Shown: piece by piece, positions 51,692 through 61,663 of the stretch
How positions within the stretch are numbered: the stretch's first letter is position 1
Layout of the letters: the number at the start of each line of letters is the position of its first letter
NCBI GenBank assembly: GCA_964449165.1
Contig: CAYVAT010000003.1
Location: 1 to 64,000 of the forward strand
Length of the DNA stretch: 64,000 bases
Direction: 5' to 3'
Origin: CAYSCW01 sp964449165
GTDB lineage: Bacteria; Acidobacteriota; Aminicenantia; Aminicenantales; Aminicenantaceae
Made by a program: the position numbers and the translations under genes
The notes under the pieces: generated by a model
What the model was told of the DNA's origin: nothing
Database searches by the model: none
Seen by the model: only the letters and a program-made list of their open reading frames with translations

Positions 51692-53785
51692 TTACTCTTG
51701 TTCAGGTTTGATCCGTCCTTCTTTGATCGCTTCTTGGATGATTTTCTGATGGAGATGGCTGGGGACTTCTTCGTAATGGGAAAACTCCATAAGGAACGAA
51801 CCTCTGCCTCCTGTTATAGAAGTTAACGATGGTTCAAAATCCAGCATCTCAGCCATAGGAACTTGGGCCTTGATGATGCGCAGACTTCCCTTCTGTTCCA
51901 TGCCCTGTACTTTTCCACGGCGGCCGTTAAGGTTTCCCATGAGATCTCCCATGTATGCCTCTGGCGTGTAGACTTCAACATTCATGATCGGCTCGAGAAT
52001 GGTAGGCTTGGCCTCCTTCATTCCTTTCTTGAAGGCCATGGAGGCTGCGATCTTAAAGGCAATATCAGAGGAATCAACCTCGTGGAAAGAGCCGTCATAA
52101 AGGACTACTTTGAAATCGACAGTCGGAAACCCAGCCACAACTCCCTTTTTCTTGGCTTCCTTGATACCTTTCTCTATGGAAGGGATAAAATTTTTTGGTA
52201 TGGCCCCTCCGAAGATCTTATCCTCAAACTCAAAATCCTTTCCCCTGGTAAGGGGCTCCATCTTGATTTTTACATCCCCGTATTGCCCCCTTCCTCCAGT
52301 CTGTTTTTTGTACTTTCCCTGCACATCGGACCGTCCCTTTATGGTTTCTTTGTAAGGTATTTTTGGAGGCTTCAGAACCACATCCACGTTGTATCTCTTT
52401 TTCAAACGATCAGCGATGATTTCCACATGAAGCTGGCCATTTCCAGATATGATCAACTCATTCGTTTCTGAGTCTCTTTCTATCTTTGCCGTAGGATCCT
52501 CCTCTGAGATACGGTGGGTAGCCTGGGAAATCCGGTCTTCGTCGGCTCGTGTTTTTGGTTCAATGGCAAACGATATGGACGGCTCGGGAAATTTTATAGG
52601 CGGAAATTCAATCCTATTTCCCTTAGCACATAGAGTGTCTCCTGTGTATGTGGTTTTCAGCTTGGTTGTTGCCACGATATCCCCCACTTTTGCCTCTCCT
52701 GCAGGAATCTGTTCTTTGCCTTTGAGGAAGAACAATCCCCCCAGTTTCTCGTCTATATCATGATTGGTGTTGTATACGGTGGAATCAGGACCAATCTTTC
52801 CCGAGAAAACCCTCAACAGGGAGACGCGACCAGTATAGGGATCGGAGAGAGTTTTGAAGACCAAGGCAGAAAATGGACCAGCCAGAGTGGGTTTGATTGT
52901 TTCTTCTTTTCCTTTGACTGTCGCTTCGATTTCTGCTCTCTCTGAAGGAGAGGGTATGTAAGTGGTGATTCCATCCAGAATAGGCTGGATTCCCACGTTC
53001 GCCAGAGCTGAAGCCACAAAAATGGGAAAAAGATTTCGGGAGAGCACGGCCTTATTGAGGCCTTCCCGGAGTTCTTCAGACGTCAGGCTGCCCTTCTCGA
53101 AGTACTGCTCCATCAATTGTTCATCGTTTTCTGCCACCATCTCTGCGAGCTCTTCGGCTTTCTTCTCAACTTCCGATTTTAGGTTTTCGGGCACTTCGGT
53201 CTCCTTGAATTTTCCGCTTTCGTCTTTTTCGAAGGTGAAGGCCTTTTTTTCCACAAGGTCCACAATTCCCGAAAAATTCTTCTCTTTGCCGATAGGGAGT
53301 TGAACAGGAACGGCCTGCCGGCCGAAGAATTGTTGAATAGAATCAAGAGTTCGTTGATAATCCGCATTTTCTCTATCCAGCTTATTGATGGTGATGATCC
53401 GGGGAAGATTGAATTCTTCCAGCATTTCCCAGACCTTCTCCGTTCCTACTTCCACTCCTGCTGCCCCGCAGACTATAACCACTCCTCCATCGACAGCTCT
53501 TAAACACGCTCTTGTATCCCAGAGGAAATTTGTGTATCCAGGGCAATCTATTATGTTAACCTTGTGGTTGTTCCAATCCAAATAACATACAGCAGAGTTT
53601 ATTGAAATCTGCCTTTCAATTTCCTCTGGATCATGATCAGTGATGGTGTTTCCTTTTTCAACTTTAGCCAGTCTGGAAGTCATCCCTGCATTAAAAAGAA
53701 AAACGGATGTCATGGATGTTTTCCCTGAAGAACCATGTCCAATCATGGCGACGTTTCTTATCCTATCAGGGGAATAATCTTTCAT
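51692..53785 (-). CDS. Elongation factor G paralogue (EF-G2-like)
   Basis: A 697-residue five-domain translational GTPase. The P-loop reads GHGSSGKTS instead of the AHIDAGKTT of canonical EF-G, G3 is DCPGY instead of DTPGH, and G4 is NKLD. These are marks of the EF-G-like (EF-G2) subfamily, whose role is not general translocation in species that also carry EF-G1. Domains IV-V are intact (GGRGQYGDVKIKMEPL, YMGDLMGNLNGRRGKVQGME). No rpsL/rpsG/tuf genes are nearby, supporting paralogue status. AGGGAGG upstream of ATG. Confidence 0.9.
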   Translation of the reverse strand: MKDYSPDRIRNVAMIGHGSSGKTSMTSVFLFNAGMTSRLAKVEKGNTITDHDPEEIERQISINSAVCYLDWNNHKVNIIDCPGYTNFLWDTRACLRAVDGGVVIVCGAAGVEVGTEKVWEMLEEFNLPRIITINKLDRENADYQRTLDSIQQFFGRQAVPVQLPIGKEKNFSGIVDLVEKKAFTFEKDESGKFKETEVPENLKSEVEKKAEELAEMVAENDEQLMEQYFEKGSLTSEELREGLNKAVLSRNLFPIFVASALANVGIQPILDGITTYIPSPSERAEIEATVKGKEETIKPTLAGPFSALVFKTLSDPYTGRVSLLRVFSGKIGPDSTVYNTNHDIDEKLGGLFFLKGKEQIPAGEAKVGDIVATTKLKTTYTGDTLCAKGNRIEFPPIKFPEPSISFAIEPKTRADEDRISQATHRISEEDPTAKIERDSETNELIISGNGQLHVEIIADRLKKRYNVDVVLKPPKIPYKETIKGRSDVQGKYKKQTGGRGQYGDVKIKMEPLTRGKDFEFEDKIFGGAIPKNFIPSIEKGIKEAKKKGVVAGFPTVDFKVVLYDGSFHEVDSSDIAFKIAASMAFKKGMKEAKPTILEPIMNVEVYTPEAYMGDLMGNLNGRRGKVQGMEQKGSLRIIKAQVPMAEMLDFEPSLTSITGGRGSFLMEFSHYEEVPSHLHQKIIQEAIKEGRIKPEQE

Positions 53786-53935
53786 CTTAGAGCCTCCCTA
53801 TGGAATGGAAAACTTGATTTTAAGACGCAGGAAAATCTTCTTTGCCAAAGAGGCAAGCAACGAATATGATACAATAAAATTAACTTTCTTCTCAAGGTAT
53901 TTTTTGCAGAAGGTATTGGGAAATATATTGAATCC

Positions 53936-54856
53936 TTAATTTGCAGTGCGCTCGATTTTATTCAAGAAAATTTTCAGATCCTCAGGAAGAGGTGATGAGA
54001 ATCGGACTTTTTTCCCTGAGTCAGGATGATGGAAGGAGATTTGAGCTGCATGAAGGAAGAGCCGGGGAGACTTGATCTTTTCCTTCCTGCGGCCGTAACG
54101 GTTGTCTCCGGCTACAGGGTGACCTGCTGCTGCAAGATGAACTCTTATCTGGTGGGTTCTTCCGGTGATGGGTTTGATCTTGAGTAAGGTAAATTTCTCC
54201 AGCTCTTTTTCCACGCAATATTGAGTCTTGGCAGCACGGGGTTTTTTCGTCTTTGTCGATATTCTTCCTCCGTGCTTAGGATGGCGGCCTAATGACCAGG
54301 TCATTTCACCCGATTTTTGAGGCATTCTTCCCCAGACAAGGCCTATGTAAACCTTTTCCACGGCTCTTTCCTTAAATTGACGCTGAAGGCTACTGTGGGC
54401 TTTAGAGCTTCTGGCCACCACCATTACACCTGAGGTCTCTTTATCCAAACGATGGATGATTCCTGACCTTTCCACAGGGCCGATCCCTTCTATATCAGGA
54501 AAATGATGGAGCAGAGCATTGACCAATGTCCCGCTCTTCACTCCTGCTCCTGGATGGACAACCAGTCCTGAAGGCTTGTCCACAACCAGGATATGATCGT
54601 CGCTGTGTATGACCTTCAGAGGGATATTTTCTGGCTTTATCTTTGGGATGCTGTGGGATGTGTACTCTATTTCCACTCTGTCCCCGGATTTCAAATGATA
54701 ACTTGATTTTGAACCTTTTCCATTGGTTAAGACCTTCTTTTCTTCGATGAGTTTCTGAACCTGAGAGCGGCTCAGCTCTTTGATCTTGTGAGAGAGAAAC
54801 ACATCCAGCCTTTTGTTTTCATCTGAAGAAGCGATGAGGAATTCCTTCTTAGGCAC
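53936..54856 (-). CDS. rluD: RluD-family 23S rRNA pseudouridine synthase
   Basis: A 306-residue protein with an N-terminal S4 RNA-binding domain (RLDVFLSHKIKELSRSQVQKLI) and the RluA/RluD catalytic domain with the nucleophilic Asp in HRLDKETSGVMV. GRTHQIRVHLA is also typical. The exact uridine targets (RluD sites 1911/1915/1917 or other) are inferred. GTG start overlapping the end of lgt by 8 nt. Last gene of the ileS operon. Confidence 0.92.
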   Translation of the reverse strand: MPKKEFLIASSDENKRLDVFLSHKIKELSRSQVQKLIEEKKVLTNGKGSKSSYHLKSGDRVEIEYTSHSIPKIKPENIPLKVIHSDDHILVVDKPSGLVVHPGAGVKSGTLVNALLHHFPDIEGIGPVERSGIIHRLDKETSGVMVVARSSKAHSSLQRQFKERAVEKVYIGLVWGRMPQKSGEMTWSLGRHPKHGGRISTKTKKPRAAKTQYCVEKELEKFTLLKIKPITGRTHQIRVHLAAAGHPVAGDNRYGRRKEKIKSPRLFLHAAQISFHHPDSGKKVRFSSPLPEDLKIFLNKIERTAN

Positions 54857-55646
54857 TTTTCTTTTTTTTGAGGAAAAAATAAAGACCTAGTCCTCCCACC
54901 AACCCTAGGATACAGAAGAGCTGAGGGAGGGAAAGGCTGAGATAAGGAGAGGGATTTTTGATGAGGAAGGCTTTATCCGGATGGTCTCCCCTATAGAATT
55001 CAACAAAGTAGCGGATGATGGAATAATTGATGATGTAGAAGGCAAAAACCTGACCATCGAATCTTTTCTTTTTCAAGATGACGAAGAGGATGGCAAAATT
55101 CAAAAAATTCAGCACAGACTCATAAAGCTGGGTGGGATGGATAGGGATATTAAGAGGAATTCCTGTCAGGTTGTGGGCGTATTCACTGTGAAATTTCACT
55201 CCCCAAGCCAAATCGCAGACCCGTCCATAACAGCATCCTGCTGAGAAACATCCTATCCGGCCAAATCCATGCCCTAAGGCCAGGGCTGGACCGATGATAT
55301 CAGCTGCTTTCCAGGTTGGAATACGGTGTTTTCGGAGATACCATAAGGCGAAGAGGAAACCGAAGGTCAACCCACCTTGGAAGACACCCCCTGACCGAGC
55401 GAGGGAAAAGAGCTCTGAAGGATAACGGATATAATAGGATATATTCCCCACAAAGAGGATGAGCTTGGCTCCGATCAAGGAGACGATGATGGTGTAGAAA
55501 GCCATGTCGATCATGCGGGCAGCAGGAAGGCCTTTTTTTCTGGCTTGGACATAGAGAAACCAGAAGCCCATACCCACACCCAGGGCCATCATGAATCCAT
55601 AGGTATGGATGGTCAGAGGACCGATTTTGAAGAGGATTGGCAACAT
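54849..55646 (-). CDS. lgt: Prolipoprotein diacylglyceryl transferase
   Basis: Seven-helix inner-membrane enzyme that adds diacylglycerol to the lipobox Cys. 265 residues; the catalytic region GHGFGRIGCFSAGCCYGR (about 130-150) and HPTQLYE are visible. I start at ATG 55646, two bases after the lspA stop; the longer open frame runs into lspA. Together with lspA it implies a lipoprotein pathway. Confidence 0.95.
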   Translation of the reverse strand: MLPILFKIGPLTIHTYGFMMALGVGMGFWFLYVQARKKGLPAARMIDMAFYTIIVSLIGAKLILFVGNISYYIRYPSELFSLARSGGVFQGGLTFGFLFALWYLRKHRIPTWKAADIIGPALALGHGFGRIGCFSAGCCYGRVCDLAWGVKFHSEYAHNLTGIPLNIPIHPTQLYESVLNFLNFAILFVILKKKRFDGQVFAFYIINYSIIRYFVEFYRGDHPDKAFLIKNPSPYLSLSLPQLFCILGLVGGLGLYFFLKKKKSA

Positions 55647-55648
55647 TT

Positions 55649-56122
55649 TTATTTTCTCTTGAACAGGAGGAGAAAAACCAGAATCACTGCTCCTGCGCTC
55701 ACGCTGGCATCCGCTATATTGAAAGAGGGCCAGTGCCATTTCTTAATGTGAAAATCTAAGAAATCTATCACATATCCCCGCAACACTCTGTCCATCAAGT
55801 TGCCTAAAGCCCCGGCCAGGATCAAGGAAAGAGATGTTTGTAGGAATCTCTCTTGAGCAGAAGTTTTGAAAAAATAATAGAAGACTAGGAAAAAGGCAAC
55901 TATCGAGGCTCCCATCAGAATATAATGGGTTAACAGGCCAGGAGATCTGGAGAGAAAGCCGAAGATGGCTCCCCGGTTGTGAATATGAGTCAGGTTGAAG
56001 AAGCCAGGAATAACAACGCGGTGACTGAACAAGGGAAAAGTGCGAGAAACCCAGATTTTACTCGCCTGGTCGGTGATGATAATCAGAGCAACGAGGATAA
56101 AATAGGGAAATCTGTTTTTCAT
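55649..56122 (-). CDS. lspA: Lipoprotein signal peptidase II
   Basis: Four-helix aspartyl protease of 157 residues that removes the signal peptide of prolipoproteins. Motifs: DQASKIWV, NLMDRV (catalytic Asp) and FNIADASV (second catalytic Asp). ATG overlaps the ileS stop (ATGA). ileS-lspA is a widespread arrangement. Confidence 0.95.
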   Translation of the reverse strand: MKNRFPYFILVALIIITDQASKIWVSRTFPLFSHRVVIPGFFNLTHIHNRGAIFGFLSRSPGLLTHYILMGASIVAFFLVFYYFFKTSAQERFLQTSLSLILAGALGNLMDRVLRGYVIDFLDFHIKKWHWPSFNIADASVSAGAVILVFLLLFKRK

Positions 56123-58896
56123 GTCTCAATCTGGCTGACCACCTCTTCGCATCTCTTGCAGAAGAGAGGGAAGCGGGAGCTCTTTCCTACATATGGGGAG
56201 TAATTCCAGCATCTCTGGCATTTTTTACCTTCAGCCTTGGTAACCTTGACTTTGATCTCCTCCTCTTCAGTGTGCGTAAGATGAACTGCGGAGACGATAA
56301 AAAGGGAGGCCAATTCTTTTTCATGCTTTTTGAGAAGGTTCTTCTTGGAGGCAGGGACATACAGAGTCACAGATGCCTCCAATGAGTTTCCGATAAGCTT
56401 CTCTTTTCTTGTTCTTTCCAGTTCCTTTAAAACCTTTTCTCTGACAGCGGTCAGGTCTGTCCACTCGCTGAAGAGCTCATCCTCCAGCCATTTCTCTTTA
56501 AAAGAGGGGAAAAGCTCCAGATGGATGGATTCTTCCTTCCCCTCATAGTGCGGCATGGCTTCCCACGCTTCTTCTGAAGTGAAAGGCAGGATGGGGGCCA
56601 TAAGCACTAGGCTCCATTTCAATAGATAAAAGAGAGCTGTTTGGGCAGATCTTCGAAGCAGAGAGCTTTTTTCCGAACAATAGAGCCTGTCCTTGAGAAC
56701 ATCCAGATAGAATGAACTCAGATCTACAGTGAAAAAATTGTATAGCGCATGGAAGACGATGTGAAATTCATACTCTTCATAGGCCTTAAGGATTCTTCTT
56801 CCCTGCCGGGAGCATTTCTCGAGAATCCATTTATCCAGGAGATTCATGTCTTCCTGAGCAACCATTTCTTGGTCGGGAGAGAAATCGTAGAGATTTCCCA
56901 GGATGAATCTCCAGGTGTTTCTGATTTTGCGATAAGCTTCCACCAGTCTCTGCAGAATCTCATTTCCGAATCGAGCATCTTCTTTGTAGTTGAGCATGGC
57001 TACCCAAAGCCGGAGTATTTCGGCTCCATTCTGTGAAATGATTTCTCCTGGCTCGATGAAATTTCCCAGTGATTTTGACATTCCTCTCCCCTGCTCATCA
57101 AGGACAAAGCCATGAGTGATTACCGACTTATAAGGAGAGGAATGCTTGGCAGCCAGACCGACAAAGAGGGAGCTGTTAAACCACCCTCTATATTGATCGT
57201 GACCTTCTACGTAGAGATCAGAAGGCCAGGGCAAGTCCTCTCGTTTTCCCAGAACATTGTGGCTGGCTCCCGATTCAAACCAGACATCCAGGATGTTGTT
57301 TTCTTTGTTGAATTTAGCTGACCCGCACTGCGAGCATCTGATCCCGGGTGGAAGAAGCTCCCCCGCATTCTTGTTGTACCAGGCTGCGGAGCCTTCTCTG
57401 GAGAAGATATCAGCTATTCTCAGAGTTATATCATCTCGGGCTAAAATCTGGGCACAGTCGTGGCAGTAAAAGGCAGGAATGGGCACTCCCCATGAACGCT
57501 GTCGGGATATACACCAATCCGGTCTTGCCGTAACCATGTTCGAAATCCGCTCCTCTCCCCAAGCCGGAATCCAGCGCACTTTTTTTATCTCTTGGAGTGC
57601 TTTCTTGCGTAGATCATTCTTGTCCATTGAGATGAACCACTGGGCTGTAGCCCTGAAGATCACCGGATTCTTGCATCGCCAACAATGAGGATAGGAATGG
57701 ACGATTTGGCCTACTTTAAGAAGGCTTCCATCTTTTTCCATGTCTTCGATGATGACTTTGTTAGAGTCGAACACGTTCATCCCGCCGTATCTTTCGACTT
57801 GAGGGATGAAATTGCCCTCGCTGTCCACAGGAGTGTAGATATCCAGCTTGTAGGCCAATCCAGTCATATAATCCTCATAACCATGGCCAGGAGCGGTATG
57901 GACACAGCCTGTTCCCTGTTCGAGAGTGACATAATCGGCCAAGACAAAGACAGATTCTCGATCGATGAAGGGATGGCGGGCTTTGAAACCCTCCATTTCT
58001 TTTCCAAGAAAAGTGGTTAAGATTTTTGTCTTTTTTAAGCCCAGCTCCTCTGCTACGACTGGAATCAACCTCTTGGCGGCGATGTAAACTTCGCTGTCAT
58101 CCTCGAAAGCAGCATATTCATAGCTGGGATGAAAAGCGATAGCCAGATTGGCAGGGAGAGTCCAGGGCGTTGTGGTCCAAATCAGGACAAAGACATTTTT
58201 CCCTTTCAGCGAAGGAAACTTTCGGGAGAGGTCGGAGATCAGAGGGAATTTCACATAGATAGATGGAGAGAGTCGATCTTTGTATTCTATCTCAGCTTCA
58301 GCCAGTGCTGTACGACATTGGGGACACCAGTGAACGGGCCTCTTCCCTTTATAAACATTTCCAGAGGCAAAAAAAGCAGCCAGATGCCGGAGCACCTCAC
58401 CCTCGTATAGGGGATCCATGGTTAGGTAAGGTTTTTTCCATTCACCAAAGACACCCAGTCTTTTAAATTGTCCACGTTGAATGTCAACATACTTGAGGGC
58501 GTATTTTTTACATTCTTCCCTGATTTCTATGATGGACATATCCTTCTTTTTGTCTCCCAAAAGCTGGTCCACTTTGATCTCGATGGGAAGACCATGGCAA
58601 TCCCATCCCGGAAGATAGGGAGAGCGGAAATTCTGCATAGTTTTTGTCTTGATGATGAAATCCTTCAAAATTTTGTTGAGGGCTGTTCCAAGATGAATAT
58701 TGCCGTTGGCATATGGCGGTCCATCATGAAGGACAAAGATAGGAGAGTTCTCCATTTTTTTCTGGATCTTCTCATAGAGACGCATATTTTCCCATTTTTT
58801 TATGAGTTCTGGTTCCATCTGAGGAAGCTTGGCTTTCATAGAAAAGGAGGTTTGAGGAAGATTTAAACTCTCCTTGATCTTCTCGCTACTTGACAT
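56119..58896 (-). CDS. ileS: Isoleucyl-tRNA synthetase
   Basis: Class I aminoacyl-tRNA synthetase of 925 residues that charges tRNA-Ile and edits valine in its CP1 domain. HIGH motif as PYANGNIHLG (about 60) and KMSKS as GRGMSKSLG. The CP1 insert carries GTGCVHTAPGHG; the C-terminal zinc knuckle CQRCWNY...FCKRCEE is present, making it the eubacterial zinc type (IleS1). ATG with GGAGAAAGATT. Confidence 0.97.
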   Translation of the reverse strand: MSSSEKIKESLNLPQTSFSMKAKLPQMEPELIKKWENMRLYEKIQKKMENSPIFVLHDGPPYANGNIHLGTALNKILKDFIIKTKTMQNFRSPYLPGWDCHGLPIEIKVDQLLGDKKKDMSIIEIREECKKYALKYVDIQRGQFKRLGVFGEWKKPYLTMDPLYEGEVLRHLAAFFASGNVYKGKRPVHWCPQCRTALAEAEIEYKDRLSPSIYVKFPLISDLSRKFPSLKGKNVFVLIWTTTPWTLPANLAIAFHPSYEYAAFEDDSEVYIAAKRLIPVVAEELGLKKTKILTTFLGKEMEGFKARHPFIDRESVFVLADYVTLEQGTGCVHTAPGHGYEDYMTGLAYKLDIYTPVDSEGNFIPQVERYGGMNVFDSNKVIIEDMEKDGSLLKVGQIVHSYPHCWRCKNPVIFRATAQWFISMDKNDLRKKALQEIKKVRWIPAWGEERISNMVTARPDWCISRQRSWGVPIPAFYCHDCAQILARDDITLRIADIFSREGSAAWYNKNAGELLPPGIRCSQCGSAKFNKENNILDVWFESGASHNVLGKREDLPWPSDLYVEGHDQYRGWFNSSLFVGLAAKHSSPYKSVITHGFVLDEQGRGMSKSLGNFIEPGEIISQNGAEILRLWVAMLNYKEDARFGNEILQRLVEAYRKIRNTWRFILGNLYDFSPDQEMVAQEDMNLLDKWILEKCSRQGRRILKAYEEYEFHIVFHALYNFFTVDLSSFYLDVLKDRLYCSEKSSLLRRSAQTALFYLLKWSLVLMAPILPFTSEEAWEAMPHYEGKEESIHLELFPSFKEKWLEDELFSEWTDLTAVREKVLKELERTRKEKLIGNSLEASVTLYVPASKKNLLKKHEKELASLFIVSAVHLTHTEEEEIKVKVTKAEGKKCQRCWNYSPYVGKSSRFPLFCKRCEEVVSQIET

Positions 58897-58993
58897 AATC
58901 TTTCTCCACTAATCACCTGTTTCTTCTATTTTATTATAAAAGAGGTTATTTTATTACGCCATAAGAAAAAGTCAATAAGAGGAATCTCAACGG

Positions 58994-59073
58994 AAGCATC
59001 CTTAAGACCATGATGAATTTAAATATATATTGAATTGAAAAGGGTAAGGGATGCGGAAATTGAGATGATTCTT
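58994..59073. repeat. MITE-like repeat element, copy B (internally deleted, inverted)
   Basis: About 80 bp in opposite orientation to copies A and C. It starts AAGCATCCTTAAGA (58994-59007) and follows the reverse complement of the right half of copy A through TGAATTGAAAAGGGTAAGGGATG. It then jumps to a CGGAAAT...GATGATTCTTA stretch corresponding to the opposite terminus (CGGAAATAAGGATGCTTA). The middle is missing: a deletion derivative. It lies in the 301-nt spacer between ileS and nadB; the rest of that spacer is A/T rich and shows no gene. Confidence 0.7.
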
Positions 59074-59197
59074 ATTTCAAATTTGGCAGTATGACTGAAA
59101 TCCAGAGATTTATAAGTCTATTATATTGATAGGCAAACAACATGGTGAACAAATTAGGATTTCAAGAAAAATAGTATATAGATGATTTTGTTAAGAT

Positions 59198-60772
59198 TCA
59201 GTCTTTTCTGTAGTGAGCTCCACGGCTGACAGGATTGTTCATAGCAGCAGAGGTAATCAGTTGAGCAACCTGGATGCCGTGTTTGAGACCTACCACCTTG
59301 GCATCCATCTTGGCTTCTTTGTAGAATTTTTCGATCCTGTGCCTTAGATAATCCAGGTCGGCTTTAGCCCTCTCTAGTCTTTTTTTTGTGCGGATAATTC
59401 CAGAATAATTCCATAATGTGGAGCGAATGAGAACCCAGTCTTGGTTGATCAATGCAGGATCGATTTCTTCTTCCCGGGCGGGATAATACCATTCATGAAT
59501 ATCAGTGGATTTATAAGTATGTGTGGAATTAAAATGAGAAACGATGTGCTGGGCTGCTCTTGTTCCCCAAATCAATCCTTCCAGCAGAGAGGTCGAGGCC
59601 AGACGGTTTGCTCCGTGCAGTCCAGTGCAGGCTGTCTCACCCACGGCATAAAGGCCTTTGAGCGAGCTGACTCCCTGTGTATCAACCAGAACGCCACCAC
59701 AGCAGTAATGAGCTGCTGGAACCACAGGAATGGGATCCCTGCTGATATCGATCCCGTATTTCAAGCAAGTCTGGTAGATGTTGGGAAAACGTTTTTTGAT
59801 ATCGATCTTGGCATAAGATGCTAGATCCAGGTAGACATAGCCGGAGTCTGTGTTTGTCATTTCTTCGTAGATAGCCCTGGTAACCTCATCACGGGGGCCT
59901 AACTCTTTCTTCTCTGAGTATTTCTCCATGAAGAGACGACCATCCTTTGATTTTAAGCGGGCCCCCTCTCCCCTCACCGTCTCTGAGATCAAAAAGCCAT
60001 CCGCATCTCGATGAAAGAGCGAAGTGGGATGAAACTGGATGTACTCCATGTTGACGATCCTGGCTCCGGCCCTGTAGGCCATCGCATACCCATCCCCGAT
60101 AGCACTCTGGGGGTTGGACGTATAGAGATAAAGTGCGCCACAACCTCCGGTAGCCAAAATAGTGTAAGGAGCAAAGATGATCTTTACCTTGCGGGTTTCG
60201 TTGTCCAAGATATATGCGCCTATACACTGCGGTTCTTTGTAATAAGCGGTAGGATTTTTGGAATGGTGAGGAACAGTGAGAAGATCGACTGCAGTATGGT
60301 TATTCAAAAGAGTGAGATTGGAAAACTTTCTCAATGTCATGATGAATTTCTCTTCGATGGTACGCCCTGTAGTATCTTTAATGTGAAGAATCCTTCTTTT
60401 GGAGTGACCGGCCTCCTGAGCATAATCGAGTAAATCGGGGGAGCTGCGGGTAAAGGGGATGCGTAACTCTTTGATTAGAATATCGTCCACCATCTTCTTA
60501 CCTTCGACGGCCAGGAGTTCTACAGCCTCAGTATTATTGATCCCATCCCCTGTTTTGATGATGTCTTCTTTCAGAAGCTCAGGGTAGTCACCTAACCCAA
60601 GGGAGACTATTCCTCCCTGAGCATAGTAGGTATTAGATTCCTCTAGAATAGAATTCTTGGAGATGACGATGACACGTAGCCCGCTCTTGGCTGCTTCCAA
60701 GGCTGCGCTCGAGCCAGCGATTCCGCAGCCTATGATTAAAACATCGGTTGTTAGAGTCTCTTGATTATTCAT
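59198..60772 (-). CDS. nadB: L-aspartate oxidase
   Basis: FAD enzyme that makes iminoaspartate, the first step of de novo NAD synthesis. 524 residues: FAD loop IIGCGIAGSSAALEAAKSG (about 13), GGIVSLGLGD, the HPTSLFHRD catalytic region, and the FAD C-terminal GLHGANRLASTSLLEG. Located 6 nt after nadC. nadA, the partner quinolinate synthase, is not in the window. Confidence 0.95.
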   Translation of the reverse strand: MNNQETLTTDVLIIGCGIAGSSAALEAAKSGLRVIVISKNSILEESNTYYAQGGIVSLGLGDYPELLKEDIIKTGDGINNTEAVELLAVEGKKMVDDILIKELRIPFTRSSPDLLDYAQEAGHSKRRILHIKDTTGRTIEEKFIMTLRKFSNLTLLNNHTAVDLLTVPHHSKNPTAYYKEPQCIGAYILDNETRKVKIIFAPYTILATGGCGALYLYTSNPQSAIGDGYAMAYRAGARIVNMEYIQFHPTSLFHRDADGFLISETVRGEGARLKSKDGRLFMEKYSEKKELGPRDEVTRAIYEEMTNTDSGYVYLDLASYAKIDIKKRFPNIYQTCLKYGIDISRDPIPVVPAAHYCCGGVLVDTQGVSSLKGLYAVGETACTGLHGANRLASTSLLEGLIWGTRAAQHIVSHFNSTHTYKSTDIHEWYYPAREEEIDPALINQDWVLIRSTLWNYSGIIRTKKRLERAKADLDYLRHRIEKFYKEAKMDAKVVGLKHGIQVAQLITSAAMNNPVSRGAHYRKD

Positions 60773-60778
60773 TGGTTT

Positions 60779-61612
60779 TTAAGATGAAAATTCCATGCTG
60801 ATATCCACGGATCTGTAGGAATGAGTCAAGCTTCCCACGGATATATAATCCACGCCTAGAGCAGCTATCTCCTTGGCATAATCGAGACTTACCTTTCCTG
60901 ATGCCTCCACAGGAATTCTTCCTCTCAACCAAGTCACCGCTTCTTTCATTTCTTCCAAAGACATGTTGTCAAGCATGATCATATCTGCTCCGCTTTGTAA
61001 AGCCTCCTTTGCCTCTTCCAAGGTAGTTGTCTCCACTTCGATTTTTACACCCTTGTTGACTTTTTCCCGAGCCTTCTTCACCGCCTCCGCGATGCTTCCT
61101 ATTATCTGAAGATGGTTATCTTTGATCAGAACCATCTCCGAAAGATTCAGTCGGTGATTCAAGCCCCCTCCCATTCTCACGGCATATTTTTCCATGATTC
61201 TCAATCCAGGGGTAGTCTTCCGCGTATCAAGAATCTTTGCTTTTGTTCCTGAGATGGCCTGGACATATCTACGTGTAGTGCTGGCTATGCCAGAGAGCCG
61301 CTGGAGAAAATTCAATGCTGTCCGTTCACCTTTAAGGAGAGAAACAGCGGGACCACTGATTTTAGCCAGCATCTCTTCTTGATGGAAGGTCTGGCCATCT
61401 TCTCTCATCTTGTCAAATGCAGTGGATGGATCGATGAGCTGAAATACTCTTTTGGCCACATCGATTCCAGCCAGGATTCCTTCTTCTTTAGCCAAAAGGA
61501 CGGCTTTGGATTGAGAATTGGAGGGAATGATGCTTTCAGATGTGATATCGCCCTCAGGCATATCTTCTTCGAGGGCCCTCTTGATGATGCTGTCTATTTC
61601 TTCCTCATTCAT
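60779..61612 (-). CDS. nadC: Nicotinate-nucleotide pyrophosphorylase (quinolinate phosphoribosyltransferase)
   Basis: Converts quinolinate plus PRPP to nicotinate mononucleotide. 277 residues with GERTALNFLQRLSGIAS (about 95), LDTRKTTPGLR, the GGGLNHRLNLSEMVLIKDNHL segment (shown in part) and the late VDYISVGSLTHS. Ordered nadC-nadB, an operon of de novo NAD synthesis. The 5' region carries MITE copy C. Confidence 0.95.
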   Translation of the reverse strand: MNEEEIDSIIKRALEEDMPEGDITSESIIPSNSQSKAVLLAKEEGILAGIDVAKRVFQLIDPSTAFDKMREDGQTFHQEEMLAKISGPAVSLLKGERTALNFLQRLSGIASTTRRYVQAISGTKAKILDTRKTTPGLRIMEKYAVRMGGGLNHRLNLSEMVLIKDNHLQIIGSIAEAVKKAREKVNKGVKIEVETTTLEEAKEALQSGADMIMLDNMSLEEMKEAVTWLRGRIPVEASGKVSLDYAKEIAALGVDYISVGSLTHSYRSVDISMEFSS

Positions 61613-61663
61613 TTGAGAAGATTATAATTTTTTCCTGTTTTTCAGTCAAATAAAGCTGGAAAA

